Assembly (NCBI RefSeq): GCF_900106075.1
Contig: NZ_LT629794.1
Coordinates: 1,716,001-1,780,000 of the forward strand
Reading direction: 5' to 3'
Source: Polaribacter sp. Hel1_33_78
Lineage (GTDB): Bacteria > Bacteroidota > Bacteroidia > Flavobacteriales > Flavobacteriaceae
Length of the DNA: 64,000 nucleotides
Shown here: piece after piece, positions 10,508 to 19,757 of the stretch
How positions within the stretch are numbered: position 1 is the stretch's first letter
Layout of the letters: each line of letters starts with the position of its first letter
Notes under the pieces: model-generated
Seen by the model: only the letters and a program-made list of their open reading frames with translations
Told to the model about the DNA's origin: nothing
Database searches by the model: none
Program-made: the position numbers and the translations under genes

Positions 10508-12457
10508 ATGAAAAAACAATTATTAATTGTTGGTGTTATGGCATTTAGTTTTGTCAGCACAAACTTGTCTGCACAGCAAAAAGAGACAAAAAAAGGAAAT
10601 GTAGAAACTTTAGATGAGGTTGTTGTAACGGCAACAAAATTCAACTTAAAAAAGGAAAATACTGGTAAAGTAATTCACAAAATTACTCAAAAAGAATTGC
10701 AACAAAATGCAGGTAAAAATGTAATTGAAATATTAAATAATATTGCTGGTATAGATGTAAGAGGTGTAAATGCTAATGCAGCAGAACCAAGAAGTATTAA
10801 TATTAGAGGAGGAAGAAGTAGACAAGTTTTAGTTTTAATTGATGGTGTTCCCGTAACAGATCAATCGGCAATAAACCAAGAATTTGATTTACGTTTATTG
10901 GCAGTAAGTCAAATTGAAACTATTGAAATTTTAAAAGGAGCTTCCTCAACCTTATATGGTTCTGGTGCTGCTACTGCAGTAATTAATATCATTTTAAAAA
11001 CAGCTTCTGAAGATAAAATTTCTGGTTCTTTTGAAACAAGTATGGGTACAAATAATACTGCAAATGTAACAGGAAGTGGTTTTTCTAATAAAAATCAGAA
11101 TGTTACGCTAAATGGCACATTAGGAAATCTTAATTTTTTAGGTTCTTTTAGTTTAACTGGTTTAGATGGAATGTCTTCTGCAAAAAGTAAAACGGATACT
11201 GAATTTGAAAACGACAAATTTTATAGCAAAAACGCTTTAGTTAAGTTAGGTTATCAAATTAATGATAAAATTTCTGTAGAAACGTTTTTAAATTATGATG
11301 AATTTGAGTACGATTTTGATGATGGAGCATTTGCAGATGGTGATTTAAACACAGGAAATCAAGAACAATTTAGAGTTGGAATTAAACCAACATTGAATTA
11401 TAGAAACGGACAAGCTTATTTTTTAGCCTCTATAAATATTTTAGAGAGAGACTTAAAACAATACAATTCTTGGGCAGGAACTTTAGACAGTTATGAGTTT
11501 GTTGGTAGAAGTGTAAATTTAGATCTAGTAAATAAATTTGAGTTTAAAAAAGCTAATATTCAATTGATTACAGGTTTGAATTATCAAACACATAATAATA
11601 ATACGGTAACCCCTTTTGCTGAAATTAAAAAAGGAATTGCTAACTTTAATACTTTAGATCCTTATGCAAGTTTAGTGTATATATCTGATTACGGTTTAAG
11701 TGTAAATGTTGGTGGTAGATTAAACATTCATAATGTATATGGAAATCATTTTGTGTATGATGGAAATCTTGCATATTCACTTTTAAAAGATGAAAATATT
11801 TCTGTTAAATTATTAACGTCATTTAGTACAGCGTTTATTGCACCGAGTTTATATCAATTATACGATGGTTTTTCTGGAAACCTGGATTTAAATCCAGAAT
11901 CTAATAAAACTTTTGAGTTTGGTTTTGATACTAGTTATCAAGATTGGTTAAAATTAGATGCAGTATATTTTAATAGAAAAGAGGAAGATGCAATAATTTA
12001 TAGTAGTTCTACTTTTAAATATGCAAATGGTTCTTCTGAAGCTAACGGTTTTGAAATAAATACGTCAATAATTCCAACAGATGATATAAGGATTAATGCT
12101 TCATATACTCATATTAAAAAAGATGAATTTGAAGATTTTAACGATTACATTCCGGCAAGTAAAATTGTTGTAGGCTTGGATATTACTACTTTAAAAAATA
12201 CATTTTTGAACTTAACGTATAGAAACGTTGGTGAGAGAACAATTTTTGATAGATATGGGTCTTTTGGCACAGCTGGTGACGATGTTACTTTATCTTGTTA
12301 CCAAGTATTAGATTTTGCTATAAATTATAAATTACTAGATGAAACAGTAACTTTATTTGGTGCTGTTACCAACTTATTAAACGAAGATTACGATGATATT
12401 TTAGGGTACTCTACAAGAGGTAGAAACTTTAAAGTAGGAGTTAGATTGCAATTCTAG
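10508..12457 (+). CDS. btuB: TonB-dependent outer membrane receptor for cobalamin
   Basis: This 649-residue receptor imports vitamin B12 across the outer membrane using TonB energy. A signal peptide ends near NLSAQQ. The TonB box region is LDEVVVTATKF, followed by a plug domain with SINIRGGRSRQVLVLIDGVP and a 22-strand barrel that ends in the expected aromatic residue (RLQF). Length is close to BtuB (about 600). Substrate is assigned mainly from the cobalamin riboswitch in its leader, which is strong evidence. It is followed by a bidirectional terminator. No btuC or btuD gene is in the window. Confidence 0.92.
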   Translation: MKKQLLIVGVMAFSFVSTNLSAQQKETKKGNVETLDEVVVTATKFNLKKENTGKVIHKITQKELQQNAGKNVIEILNNIAGIDVRGVNANAAEPRSINIRGGRSRQVLVLIDGVPVTDQSAINQEFDLRLLAVSQIETIEILKGASSTLYGSGAATAVINIILKTASEDKISGSFETSMGTNNTANVTGSGFSNKNQNVTLNGTLGNLNFLGSFSLTGLDGMSSAKSKTDTEFENDKFYSKNALVKLGYQINDKISVETFLNYDEFEYDFDDGAFADGDLNTGNQEQFRVGIKPTLNYRNGQAYFLASINILERDLKQYNSWAGTLDSYEFVGRSVNLDLVNKFEFKKANIQLITGLNYQTHNNNTVTPFAEIKKGIANFNTLDPYASLVYISDYGLSVNVGGRLNIHNVYGNHFVYDGNLAYSLLKDENISVKLLTSFSTAFIAPSLYQLYDGFSGNLDLNPESNKTFEFGFDTSYQDWLKLDAVYFNRKEEDAIIYSSSTFKYANGSSEANGFEINTSIIPTDDIRINASYTHIKKDEFEDFNDYIPASKIVVGLDITTLKNTFLNLTYRNVGERTIFDRYGSFGTAGDDVTLSCYQVLDFAINYKLLDETVTLFGAVTNLLNEDYDDILGYSTRGRNFKVGVRLQF

Positions 12458-12490
12458 ATTTCGAAGTTTCTCAGTATATTTTACCGAATA

Positions 12491-12520
12491 AAAAATCTTC
12501 TTTTCATTAAGAAGATTTTT
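12491..12520. terminator. Bidirectional terminator
   Basis: A perfect 12-bp stem (AAAAATCTTCTT with AAGAAGATTTTT) and a six-base loop sit between the convergent btuB and DUF7935-like genes. The A run on one side and T run on the other let it act on both strands. Confidence 0.85.
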
Positions 12521-12522
12521 TA

Positions 12523-13047
12523 TTATAACAGTCTTAGTACTTCATTTTTTATAAGAGAAATAGCAGTCTCTGTTGGCGGTAATTTTTTAGCATAATAGAT
12601 AATAACATTTTCTCTTAAATCATGGGCATTGTTTGATGTTTCTGCAACTTCTTTTAATTTATTTATGATCCCATTTTTAGTCGCTAAAATCGCAGTCCAA
12701 GAATCGTCCGAAATGTAGATTTGCTGTACCAAGTTATGTTCAAATTCTTGTTCTACATTCGCTATAAGTAATTGTAAATAATCTTGTTTGTTTTCAGAGA
12801 GCGGTTTTATTCTAACTAACATTTTTATAGGATTAATTCGCTCACAAAATAATAGCATGCGCTCGTAAGCTTGCAACCTTATGGGAAGCGTATCTTTTTT
12901 CCTTTCAGATAAAAGCGCTAACTTTTTTGAAGTATCTTGATGTTTTATAAACCCTTTAAACATATAGTAAGCTACTAGACCTGTAACTGTGGCGGGTAAA
13001 ATATATCCAATACTTTCTAATATTTTATCTTCCATAATACCATGCAT
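12523..13047 (-). CDS. Membrane-anchored Bacteroidota protein, probably DUF7935
   Basis: This 174-residue protein has one N-terminal transmembrane helix (about residues 12-30, ATVTGLVAYYMF) and a cytoplasmic alpha-helical domain. It resembles a family I recall from Flavobacteriaceae (probably named DUF7935), with the marker stretches LPIRLQAYERM, QEFEHNLVQQIY, and a C-terminal TAISLIKNEV. Function is unknown. The true start may be the second methionine (MEDKILES, residue 5). It is convergent with btuB and shares its terminator. Confidence 0.65.
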   Translation of the reverse strand: MHGIMEDKILESIGYILPATVTGLVAYYMFKGFIKHQDTSKKLALLSERKKDTLPIRLQAYERMLLFCERINPIKMLVRIKPLSENKQDYLQLLIANVEQEFEHNLVQQIYISDDSWTAILATKNGIINKLKEVAETSNNAHDLRENVIIYYAKKLPPTETAISLIKNEVLRLL

Positions 13048-13144
13048 ATTTATATAAGCACAAATATAGAGCTTCTAAACATAGTCTAAAATCAAAATAG
13101 CGTAATGTTTCTATAAATAAAACAGATTCTGCGAGCTTTACTAA

Positions 13145-13435
13145 TTATTTCTTTATTTCAATGAGGTGATTAGCAATATGACCTCTGCCAATATTTTATA
13201 TGTTCATCAAAATTTTTATAGGTTTCTTTAATGCTTTCAAATAAATTTTAAAATCATTATTTTTATAAATTCTATATTTTATACTGCAAAAAAGTAATGG
13301 TTATAAATCTTAAGATTTGTAATTTTTTTTGACATTAAATGAGCAGATATTGTTCTTTCTTTTTAATTAATAACTTGTGAATAAAAAGTAACCATCTTCT
13401 TTTAAAAAACGAATAGTTTGGCTAAATTCACGTTT
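13145..13435 (-). pseudogene. Possible decayed gene in a 411-base gap
   Basis: The gap between the DUF7935-like gene and uvrD (13048-13458) has no intact gene. On the minus strand several coding-like stretches line up in order but in shifting frames: REFSQTIRFLKEDGYFLFTS (about 13432-13373), KERTISAHLMSKK in a second frame, FESIKETYKNFDEHIKYWQ (about 13236-13180), and GHIANHLIEIKK ending in a stop at 13145. The last two would join if two bases were restored after the CAG of 'YWQ'. This pattern fits an eroding gene but AT-rich DNA can produce such stretches by chance. I do not recognise the family. Confidence 0.35.
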
Positions 13436-13458
13436 TCAAATACTTTCAAAACAAACAA

Positions 13459-15780
13459 TTGAATACTTATTTAGATTCTTTAAACGAAGCACAAAAACAA
13501 GCTGTCTTGCAAAAAGACGGACCAATGATTATTATTGCAGGTGCTGGTTCTGGTAAAACACGGGTATTAACATACAGAATTGCACATTTAATGCAGCAGG
13601 GTGTAGACGCATTTAATATTTTATCGCTCACATTTACGAATAAAGCGGCAAAAGAAATGAAGGCAAGAATAGCTGGAGTAGTTGGATCTAGTGAAGCTAA
13701 AAATCTTTGGATGGGAACTTTTCATTCTGTTTTTGCAAGAATTTTACGATCAGAAGCAGATAAATTAGGCTTTCCATCAAATTTCACTATTTACGATACA
13801 CAAGATTCAGTTCGTTTAATTTCATCAATTATTAAAGAAATGAATTTAGATAAAGAACGGTATAAACCAAAACAGATTTTAGGCCGAATTTCATCTTTTA
13901 AAAATAGTCTTATAACGGTTAGGGCGTATTTTAATAATGCTGATTTACAAGAAGCAGATTTGCATGCAAGCCGACCAAAAGTAGGGGGTATTTATCGAGC
14001 TTATGTAGACAGGTGTTTTAAAGCAGGTGCTATGGATTTTGATGATTTATTGCTGAGAACAAATGAATTGTTGGCTCGTTTTCCTGAGACTTTAGCTAAA
14101 TATCAAGATCGTTTTAGATATATTATGGTAGATGAGTATCAAGATACAAATCATTCCCAATATATTATTGTTAGAGCTTTGGCTGATAAATTTGGAAATA
14201 TTTGTGTTGTTGGTGATGATTCTCAAAGTATCTATAGCTTTAGAGGTGCAAATATTCAGAATATTTTAAATTTTCAAAAAGATTATCCTGATGTAAAAAC
14301 CTTTAAGCTTGAACAGAATTATAGATCCACAAAAAATATAGTGAACGCGGCAAATTCTGTAATTGCAAGAAATAAAACAAAGTTAGATAAAGAAGTTTGG
14401 ACGAGTAATGATGATGGAGACTCTATAAATGTAATGCGTACAATTTCCGATGGAGAAGAAGGTAGGTTTGTGGCACAATCTATTTGGGAAAACCAAATGA
14501 ATCATCAATTAAGTTCGGATAGTTTTTGCGTTTTGTATAGAACAAATTCTCAATCTAGAGCAATTGAAGATGCGTTGCGTAAAAAAGGAATTGATTATAA
14601 AATATATGGGGGAATTTCATTCTATCAGAGAAAGGAAATCAAAGATATTTTGTCTTATTTAAGGATTCTAATCAATCCAAATGATGAAGAAGCGTTAAAA
14701 AGAATTATTAATTATCCTGCTCGTGGAATTGGTGCAACGACTATAGATAAGTTAACGATAGCGGCAAATCATTATAAAAAATCTATTTTTGACATTATTA
14801 AATATATTGATAAAATAGATTTAAAAATAAATTCTGGAACTAAAAATAAACTTCAGAATTTTATGAATATGATGTTGCGACTGCAAATTGAAGCGGAAAC
14901 TAAAAATGCTTTTGAAATTGCTGAGATCGTTGTAAAACAAACGCAATTAATCAAAGATTTAGAAAAAGACGGAACCCCAGAAGCTGTTAGTAAAGTTGAG
15001 AATGTACAAGAATTATTAAATGGAATTAAAGATTTTATAACTGATAAAATCGAAGAAGGAGAAGACACTTCTTTAACCACATTTTTAGAGGATGTTGCTT
15101 TGGCTACTGATTTTGATGCCAAAAAAGATGATGACAAACCAAGTGTGTCCTTAATGACGATTCATCAATCTAAAGGATTAGAATATATGTATGTTTATAT
15201 TGTTGGATTAGAGGAAAATCTATTTCCATCAGCAATGAGTATGAGCACAAGAAGTGAACTTGAAGAAGAGCGCAGATTGTTTTATGTAGCTTTAACAAGA
15301 GCAGAGAAAGTTGCTTATTTAAGTTATGCACAAACTCGTTACCGATGGGGGAAACTGGTGGATGCAGAACCGAGTAGGTTTTTAGAAGAAATAGATGATC
15401 AATATCTACATTATATCGCCCAAAAAACTCCTGAATCATCCATAAATAAGTTTATAGATAAAAGTATTTTTGAGGACGCACCAAAAGGAATTCGTTTTCA
15501 AAAACCGATTCAGCGTAAAAAGATGGAGCGTGATTTGTCAAAAAAGAAGGAAATTATAATTCCTAAAAATTTAAAAAAAGTATCGCAAGCTTCATCAAAA
15601 ACTAATTTATTTGATGGCAATATTGTTGTTGGAAATATTGTTGAGCATAATAGATTTGGGAGCGGAGAAGTGATTTCTTTAGAAGGAAATGGGCCAAATA
15701 AAAAGGCAGAAATTAAATTTGGAACTGTTGGAAAAAAGAAACTATTATTGCAATTTGCAAAATTAAAAGTGATTGGTTAG
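13459..15780 (+). CDS. uvrD: ATP-dependent DNA helicase, UvrD/PcrA type
   Basis: This is a superfamily 1A 3'-5' helicase used in nucleotide excision and mismatch repair. The 773 residues carry all helicase motifs: Q motif LNEAQKQAV, Walker A GAGSGKT (residues 28-34), TFTNKAAKEM, the Walker B box VDEYQDTN near residue 225, GDDSQSIYSFRGA, EQNYRS, the late motif TIHQSKGLEY and VALTRAE. The C-terminal 50 residues form a small tudor-like domain (VEHNRFGSGEVI) as in PcrA. The start is a TTG at 13459-13461, since translation from it gives the exact family N-terminus (MNTYLDSLNEAQ) and no ATG is available there. It is read toward DUF4290-murA with a 140-base gap. Confidence 0.95.
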   Translation: MNTYLDSLNEAQKQAVLQKDGPMIIIAGAGSGKTRVLTYRIAHLMQQGVDAFNILSLTFTNKAAKEMKARIAGVVGSSEAKNLWMGTFHSVFARILRSEADKLGFPSNFTIYDTQDSVRLISSIIKEMNLDKERYKPKQILGRISSFKNSLITVRAYFNNADLQEADLHASRPKVGGIYRAYVDRCFKAGAMDFDDLLLRTNELLARFPETLAKYQDRFRYIMVDEYQDTNHSQYIIVRALADKFGNICVVGDDSQSIYSFRGANIQNILNFQKDYPDVKTFKLEQNYRSTKNIVNAANSVIARNKTKLDKEVWTSNDDGDSINVMRTISDGEEGRFVAQSIWENQMNHQLSSDSFCVLYRTNSQSRAIEDALRKKGIDYKIYGGISFYQRKEIKDILSYLRILINPNDEEALKRIINYPARGIGATTIDKLTIAANHYKKSIFDIIKYIDKIDLKINSGTKNKLQNFMNMMLRLQIEAETKNAFEIAEIVVKQTQLIKDLEKDGTPEAVSKVENVQELLNGIKDFITDKIEEGEDTSLTTFLEDVALATDFDAKKDDDKPSVSLMTIHQSKGLEYMYVYIVGLEENLFPSAMSMSTRSELEEERRLFYVALTRAEKVAYLSYAQTRYRWGKLVDAEPSRFLEEIDDQYLHYIAQKTPESSINKFIDKSIFEDAPKGIRFQKPIQRKKMERDLSKKKEIIIPKNLKKVSQASSKTNLFDGNIVVGNIVEHNRFGSGEVISLEGNGPNKKAEIKFGTVGKKKLLLQFAKLKVIG

Positions 15781-15920
15781 AAATCTTTAATAAAACTAAA
15801 AATAAATCGTTATTTTGCAACATTAAATAACTACAAATTATAACTTGTCAGTTCTAGTATTTTCTTGTGATTAAAATGAACAAAGAAAATACATAGAGAA
15901 TACTTCTCAAAAATAAATAA

Positions 15921-16583
15921 ATGACATTCGATTTAGAGTACAATTCAGAAAGACCGTTAATGATTATACCAGAATACGGCAGACATATTCAAAAATTAGT
16001 AGACCACTGTTTGGCTATAGAAACTAAAGAAGAGCGTGATAAAATGGCGAAAGCTATTGTAGATGTGATGGGGAATTTACAACCACATTTACGAGATGTT
16101 CCAGATTTTAAGCACAAACTTTGGGATCAATTATACATTATGGCAGATTTTAAATTAGATGTAGAATCTCCCTATCCTCAGCCGTCTAAGGAAGAGTTGC
16201 GAGAAAAGCCGGAAGCCTTAGCATATCCAAAATCAGCTTCAAGATATCGTTATTATGGAAACAACATTCAAACAATGATAGATATTGCTTTGAGTTGGGA
16301 AGATGGTGAGAAAAAAGAAGCGCTCGTATTTACAGTGGCTAATCACATGAAAAAATGTTATTTAAACTGGAATAAAGATACTGTTGATGATGCTGTAATT
16401 TTTAAGCATTTATTTGATTTATCTGATGGAAAGTTAGATTTAAGAAATACTAAAGAAGCACTTTCTGAGAGTAAAAATTTATTAAGAAAGCCTCGCACAC
16501 AAGGACAGGGTCACAATAGTTCTAAAAGTTCTCATAAGAAACCAACACATAATAACCAGCACAAAAACAGAAAAAAATATTAG
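15921..16583 (+). CDS. DUF4290 family protein
   Basis: This 220-residue soluble protein matches DUF4290, a family I know only from Bacteroidota and usually just ahead of murA. Markers are YNSERPLMIIPEYGRHIQ at the N-terminus, PHLRDVPDFKHKLWDQL, and FTVANHMKKCYLNWNKDTV. The last 40 residues are a basic, Asn/His/Lys-rich low-complexity tail (HKKPTHNNQHKNRKKY) that may bind RNA or an acidic surface. It ends three bases before murA, so cotranscription and coupling are likely. Its biochemical role is unknown; a link to peptidoglycan precursor synthesis is inferred only from position. The leader contains an inverted repeat (15857-15866 with 15883-15892). Confidence 0.85.
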   Translation: MTFDLEYNSERPLMIIPEYGRHIQKLVDHCLAIETKEERDKMAKAIVDVMGNLQPHLRDVPDFKHKLWDQLYIMADFKLDVESPYPQPSKEELREKPEALAYPKSASRYRYYGNNIQTMIDIALSWEDGEKKEALVFTVANHMKKCYLNWNKDTVDDAVIFKHLFDLSDGKLDLRNTKEALSESKNLLRKPRTQGQGHNSSKSSHKKPTHNNQHKNRKKY

Positions 16584-16586
16584 TAT

Positions 16587-17897
16587 ATGGCATCATTTAA
16601 AATTGAAGGCGGTCATAAATTAAAAGGAACAATTACTCCACAAGGAGCAAAAAATGAGGTTTTACAAATACTTTGTGCAGTTTTACTTACTCCAGAAAGA
16701 GTAGTCGTAAATAACGTTCCTGACATTATTGATGTAAATAAATTAATTTTTATACTAGGAGAGTTAGGTGTAAAGGTTGAAAAATTAAATAAAAACTCTT
16801 ATGCTTTTCAAGCGGATGAAATTAATTTAGACTATTTAGAATCTGCTGATTTTAAAAGAGATGGAGGTTCATTACGAGGGTCTATTATGATAGTTGGTCC
16901 GTTACTGGCTCGTTTCGGACGTGGTTATATTCCGCGCCCTGGAGGAGATAAAATTGGTCGCAGACGTTTAGATACCCATTTTGAAGGTTTTGTTAGATTA
17001 GGAGCAAAATTTAGATATAACAAAGAAGAATATTTTTATGGAGTGGAAGCAGATGAATTATTTGGAACAGAGATGTTACTAGATGAAGCATCTGTAACAG
17101 GTACTGCTAATATTCTAATGGCATCAGTTTTAGCAACAGGAACTACAACCATCTATAATGCTGCTTGTGAACCATATATTCAACAGTTATGTAAAATGTT
17201 GAATTCTATGGGAGCAACTATAAAAGGGGTTGGTTCTAATTTGTTAAAAATTGAAGGTGTTAAGAAGCTAATGGGCTGCGAGCATACAGTTTTACCAGAC
17301 ATGATAGAAATTGGGTCTTGGATTGGTGTCGCAGTAATGACAAAGTCTGAATTGACTATAAAAAATGTAAGTTGGGAAAACTTAGGCCAAATTCCAAATG
17401 TATTTAGAAAACTAGGAATCCAATTTGAAAAAAGGGGAGATGATATTTATATTCCAGAACAAAAATCTTACGAGATTCAGAATTATATAGATGGATCTGT
17501 TTTGACAGTTTCAGATGCTCCTTGGCCAGGATTTACGCCCGATTTATTGAGTATTGTTTTAGTGATTGCAACACAGGCAAAGGGAACTGTTTTAATACAT
17601 CAAAAGATGTTTGAAAGCCGTTTGTTTTTCGTAGATAAATTAATAGACATGGGCGCTAAAGTTATTTTATGTGATCCTCATAGAGCAACAGTTATTGGTC
17701 AAAATTTTGAGAGTGCATTAAAAGCAACCAAAATGACTTCACCAGATATTAGAGCTGGTATTTCATTATTAATTGCTGCGCTATCTGCAAATGGAACAAG
17801 TATCATCAATAATATTGAGCAAATAGATAGAGGTTATGAAAACATAGAGGCTCGTTTAAAATCTATTGGTGCTAAAATTGAAAGAATAGAAGATTAA
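16587..17897 (+). CDS. murA: UDP-N-acetylglucosamine 1-carboxyvinyltransferase
   Basis: MurA transfers enolpyruvate from PEP to UDP-GlcNAc, the first committed step of peptidoglycan synthesis. The 436-residue protein has the EPSP synthase-like fold signatures, including GAKNEVLQI near the N-terminus, GSLRGSIMIVGPLLARFG, GTANILMASVLA and DIRAGISLLIAAL. The active-site loop reads RPGGDKIGRR: the position of the E. coli catalytic and fosfomycin-reactive Cys115 is Asp121. Enzymes with Asp here remain active but are not alkylated by fosfomycin, so intrinsic resistance of the target is expected. It follows DUF4290 by three bases and ends at a strong terminator. Confidence 0.95.
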   Translation: MASFKIEGGHKLKGTITPQGAKNEVLQILCAVLLTPERVVVNNVPDIIDVNKLIFILGELGVKVEKLNKNSYAFQADEINLDYLESADFKRDGGSLRGSIMIVGPLLARFGRGYIPRPGGDKIGRRRLDTHFEGFVRLGAKFRYNKEEYFYGVEADELFGTEMLLDEASVTGTANILMASVLATGTTTIYNAACEPYIQQLCKMLNSMGATIKGVGSNLLKIEGVKKLMGCEHTVLPDMIEIGSWIGVAVMTKSELTIKNVSWENLGQIPNVFRKLGIQFEKRGDDIYIPEQKSYEIQNYIDGSVLTVSDAPWPGFTPDLLSIVLVIATQAKGTVLIHQKMFESRLFFVDKLIDMGAKVILCDPHRATVIGQNFESALKATKMTSPDIRAGISLLIAALSANGTSIINNIEQIDRGYENIEARLKSIGAKIERIED

Positions 17898-17921
17898 GAC
17901 TTTCATGATAATATAAGTATT

Positions 17922-17951
17922 AAAATAGTGTCAGATTGACACTATTTTTTT
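17922..17951 (+). terminator. Intrinsic terminator after murA
   Basis: A perfect 12-bp stem (AAAATAGTGTCA with TGACACTATTTT), a GAT loop and a run of T close the murA transcript, about 50 bases before grpE. Confidence 0.9.
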
Positions 17952-18003
17952 GTTGGCAACATTTTTGCCTATTGATGCTATATAATTTAACGATTACAAA
18001 GAA

Positions 18004-18552
18004 ATGAGTAAAAAAGAAAATATCCAAGAAGAAGAAATAGATAACGAACAAAAAACTGTTCAAATTGAGGAAAATCAGGAAGTTGAAGTAGAAAATGTAA
18101 AAGAAGAGCCTACAGCAGAAGAATTAATTCAAGCTGAAAAAGATAAATTTTTACGTTTGTTTGCTGAGTTTGAAAATTATAAAAAAAGAACATCTAGAGA
18201 AAGAATAGAATTATTTAAAACTGCCGGACAAGAATTAATGACATCTTTACTGCCAATTGTTGATGATTTTGAGCGTGCGCTGCCACATATTGAAGAAGGT
18301 CAAGAATTAGAAGAGTTAAGAAAAGGTGTCGTATTAATTTATCAAAAATTCTACAATACTTTAGAGCAGAAAGGCTTATCAAAAATAGAAACTGTACAAG
18401 GAGATATGTTTGATGCTGAAATTCACGAAGCAATTACACAAATTCCTGCTCCATCAGAAGATTTAAAAGGAAAAATAATTGATTGTGTTGAAAAAGGATA
18501 TAAATTGGGAGATAAAATTATTCGATATCCAAAAGTAGTAATAGGACAGTAA
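18004..18552 (+). CDS. grpE: Nucleotide exchange factor GrpE
   Basis: GrpE releases ADP from DnaK in the Hsp70 cycle. The 182-residue protein has an acidic N-terminal tail (about residues 1-45), a long coiled-coil helix with FAEFENYKKRTSRER, and the C-terminal beta domain with MFDAEIHEAI and the end YKLGDKIIRYPKVVIGQ. It is 77 bases upstream of dnaJ in the same direction and likely cotranscribed; dnaK is not in the window. I see no CIRCE-type inverted repeat in the 50 bases between the murA terminator and grpE. Confidence 0.96.
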   Translation: MSKKENIQEEEIDNEQKTVQIEENQEVEVENVKEEPTAEELIQAEKDKFLRLFAEFENYKKRTSRERIELFKTAGQELMTSLLPIVDDFERALPHIEEGQELEELRKGVVLIYQKFYNTLEQKGLSKIETVQGDMFDAEIHEAITQIPAPSEDLKGKIIDCVEKGYKLGDKIIRYPKVVIGQ

Positions 18553-18629
18553 TTCGTTACTAAGTTTTTTAGTACTTAGTTTACAGCCGTTGACTGAAGA
18601 TTAAATATTAAAGAACCAAATTAAACAAT

Positions 18630-19757
18630 ATGGCAAAACAAGACTTTTACGAAATATTAAACATTTCAAAATCTGCTTCTCAAGCAGAAATTAAAAAGGG
18701 ATACAGAAAAATGGCAATCAAATATCATCCAGATAAGAACCCGGATGATAAAAATGCTGAAGAAAATTTCAAAAAAGCTGCTGAAGCTTATGAAGTTTTA
18801 AGTGACGAAAATAAAAAAGCACGTTATGATCAATATGGTCATGCTGCTTTTGATGGCCCTCAAGGAGGAGGAGGCTTTGGTGGTGGTGGAATGAATATGG
18901 ATGACATATTCAGTCAATTTGGAGATATATTTGGCGGCGGCGGAGGCGGTTTCGGCGGCTTTGGTGGCGGCGGACAGCGTCAAGCAAGAGTAAAAGGAAG
19001 TAATATGCGTATTCGTGTAAAACTAACATTAGAAGAAATCGCAAAAGGTGTAGAAAAGAAAGTAAAAGTTCGCAGAAAAGTACAAGCAGATGGGGTTACT
19101 TATAAAACCTGTACTACATGTAACGGTTCTGGTCAGCAAATGCGGATTACAAATACCATTCTAGGTAGAATGCAAACTGCCACTACTTGTGGTACTTGTT
19201 CTGGAGCAGGAGAGATTCTAAGTAGTAAGCCTAGTGGAGCAGATTCACAGGGTTTAATAGTAAAAGAAGAAACAGTCTCAATTAATATTCCTGCAGGTGT
19301 AACTGAAGGTGTACAATTAAAAGTTGGCGGAAAAGGAAATGACGCACCTGGAAAAAACGCTATCTCAGGAGATTTATTAGTTTTAATTGAAGAAGTTCAG
19401 CACGAAACTTTAAAAAGAGAAGGAACCAATATTCATTACGATTTATATATTAATTATTCTGATGCAGTCTTAGGAACGAATAAAGAAGTTGAGACAGTTT
19501 CTGGTAAAGTGAAAATTAAAATCGAAGCAGGAACTCAATCTGGGAAAATTTTAAGACTTAAAGGAAAAGGTTTACCTAGTATAGAGCGTTATGGGACAGG
19601 AGATTTCTTAATTCACATAAATGTTTGGACGCCTCAAGTATTAAACAAAGAACAAAAGCAGTTTTTTGAAAAAATGTCGGATGATGAAAATTTTACACCA
19701 AATCCAAATACATCAGATAAATCATTTTTTGAAAAAGTAAACGATATGTTTTCTTAA
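18630..19757 (+). CDS. dnaJ: Chaperone DnaJ with a reduced zinc-finger domain
   Basis: This is the Hsp40 cochaperone that delivers clients to DnaK and stimulates its ATPase. The J domain holds the HPD motif in KYHPDKNP (about residues 32-39). A Gly/Phe-rich stretch follows (about 73-118). The zinc domain has only two CxxCxGxG units, CTTCNGSG and CGTCSGAG, where classical type I DnaJ has four. The spacing between them and the QMR sequence match the inner pair (units 2 and 3, zinc site II), so the outer pair (zinc site I) is missing. Two C-terminal client-binding beta domains with VSINIPAGV and a dimerisation tail complete the 375 residues. Confidence 0.94.
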   Translation: MAKQDFYEILNISKSASQAEIKKGYRKMAIKYHPDKNPDDKNAEENFKKAAEAYEVLSDENKKARYDQYGHAAFDGPQGGGGFGGGGMNMDDIFSQFGDIFGGGGGGFGGFGGGGQRQARVKGSNMRIRVKLTLEEIAKGVEKKVKVRRKVQADGVTYKTCTTCNGSGQQMRITNTILGRMQTATTCGTCSGAGEILSSKPSGADSQGLIVKEETVSINIPAGVTEGVQLKVGGKGNDAPGKNAISGDLLVLIEEVQHETLKREGTNIHYDLYINYSDAVLGTNKEVETVSGKVKIKIEAGTQSGKILRLKGKGLPSIERYGTGDFLIHINVWTPQVLNKEQKQFFEKMSDDENFTPNPNTSDKSFFEKVNDMFS

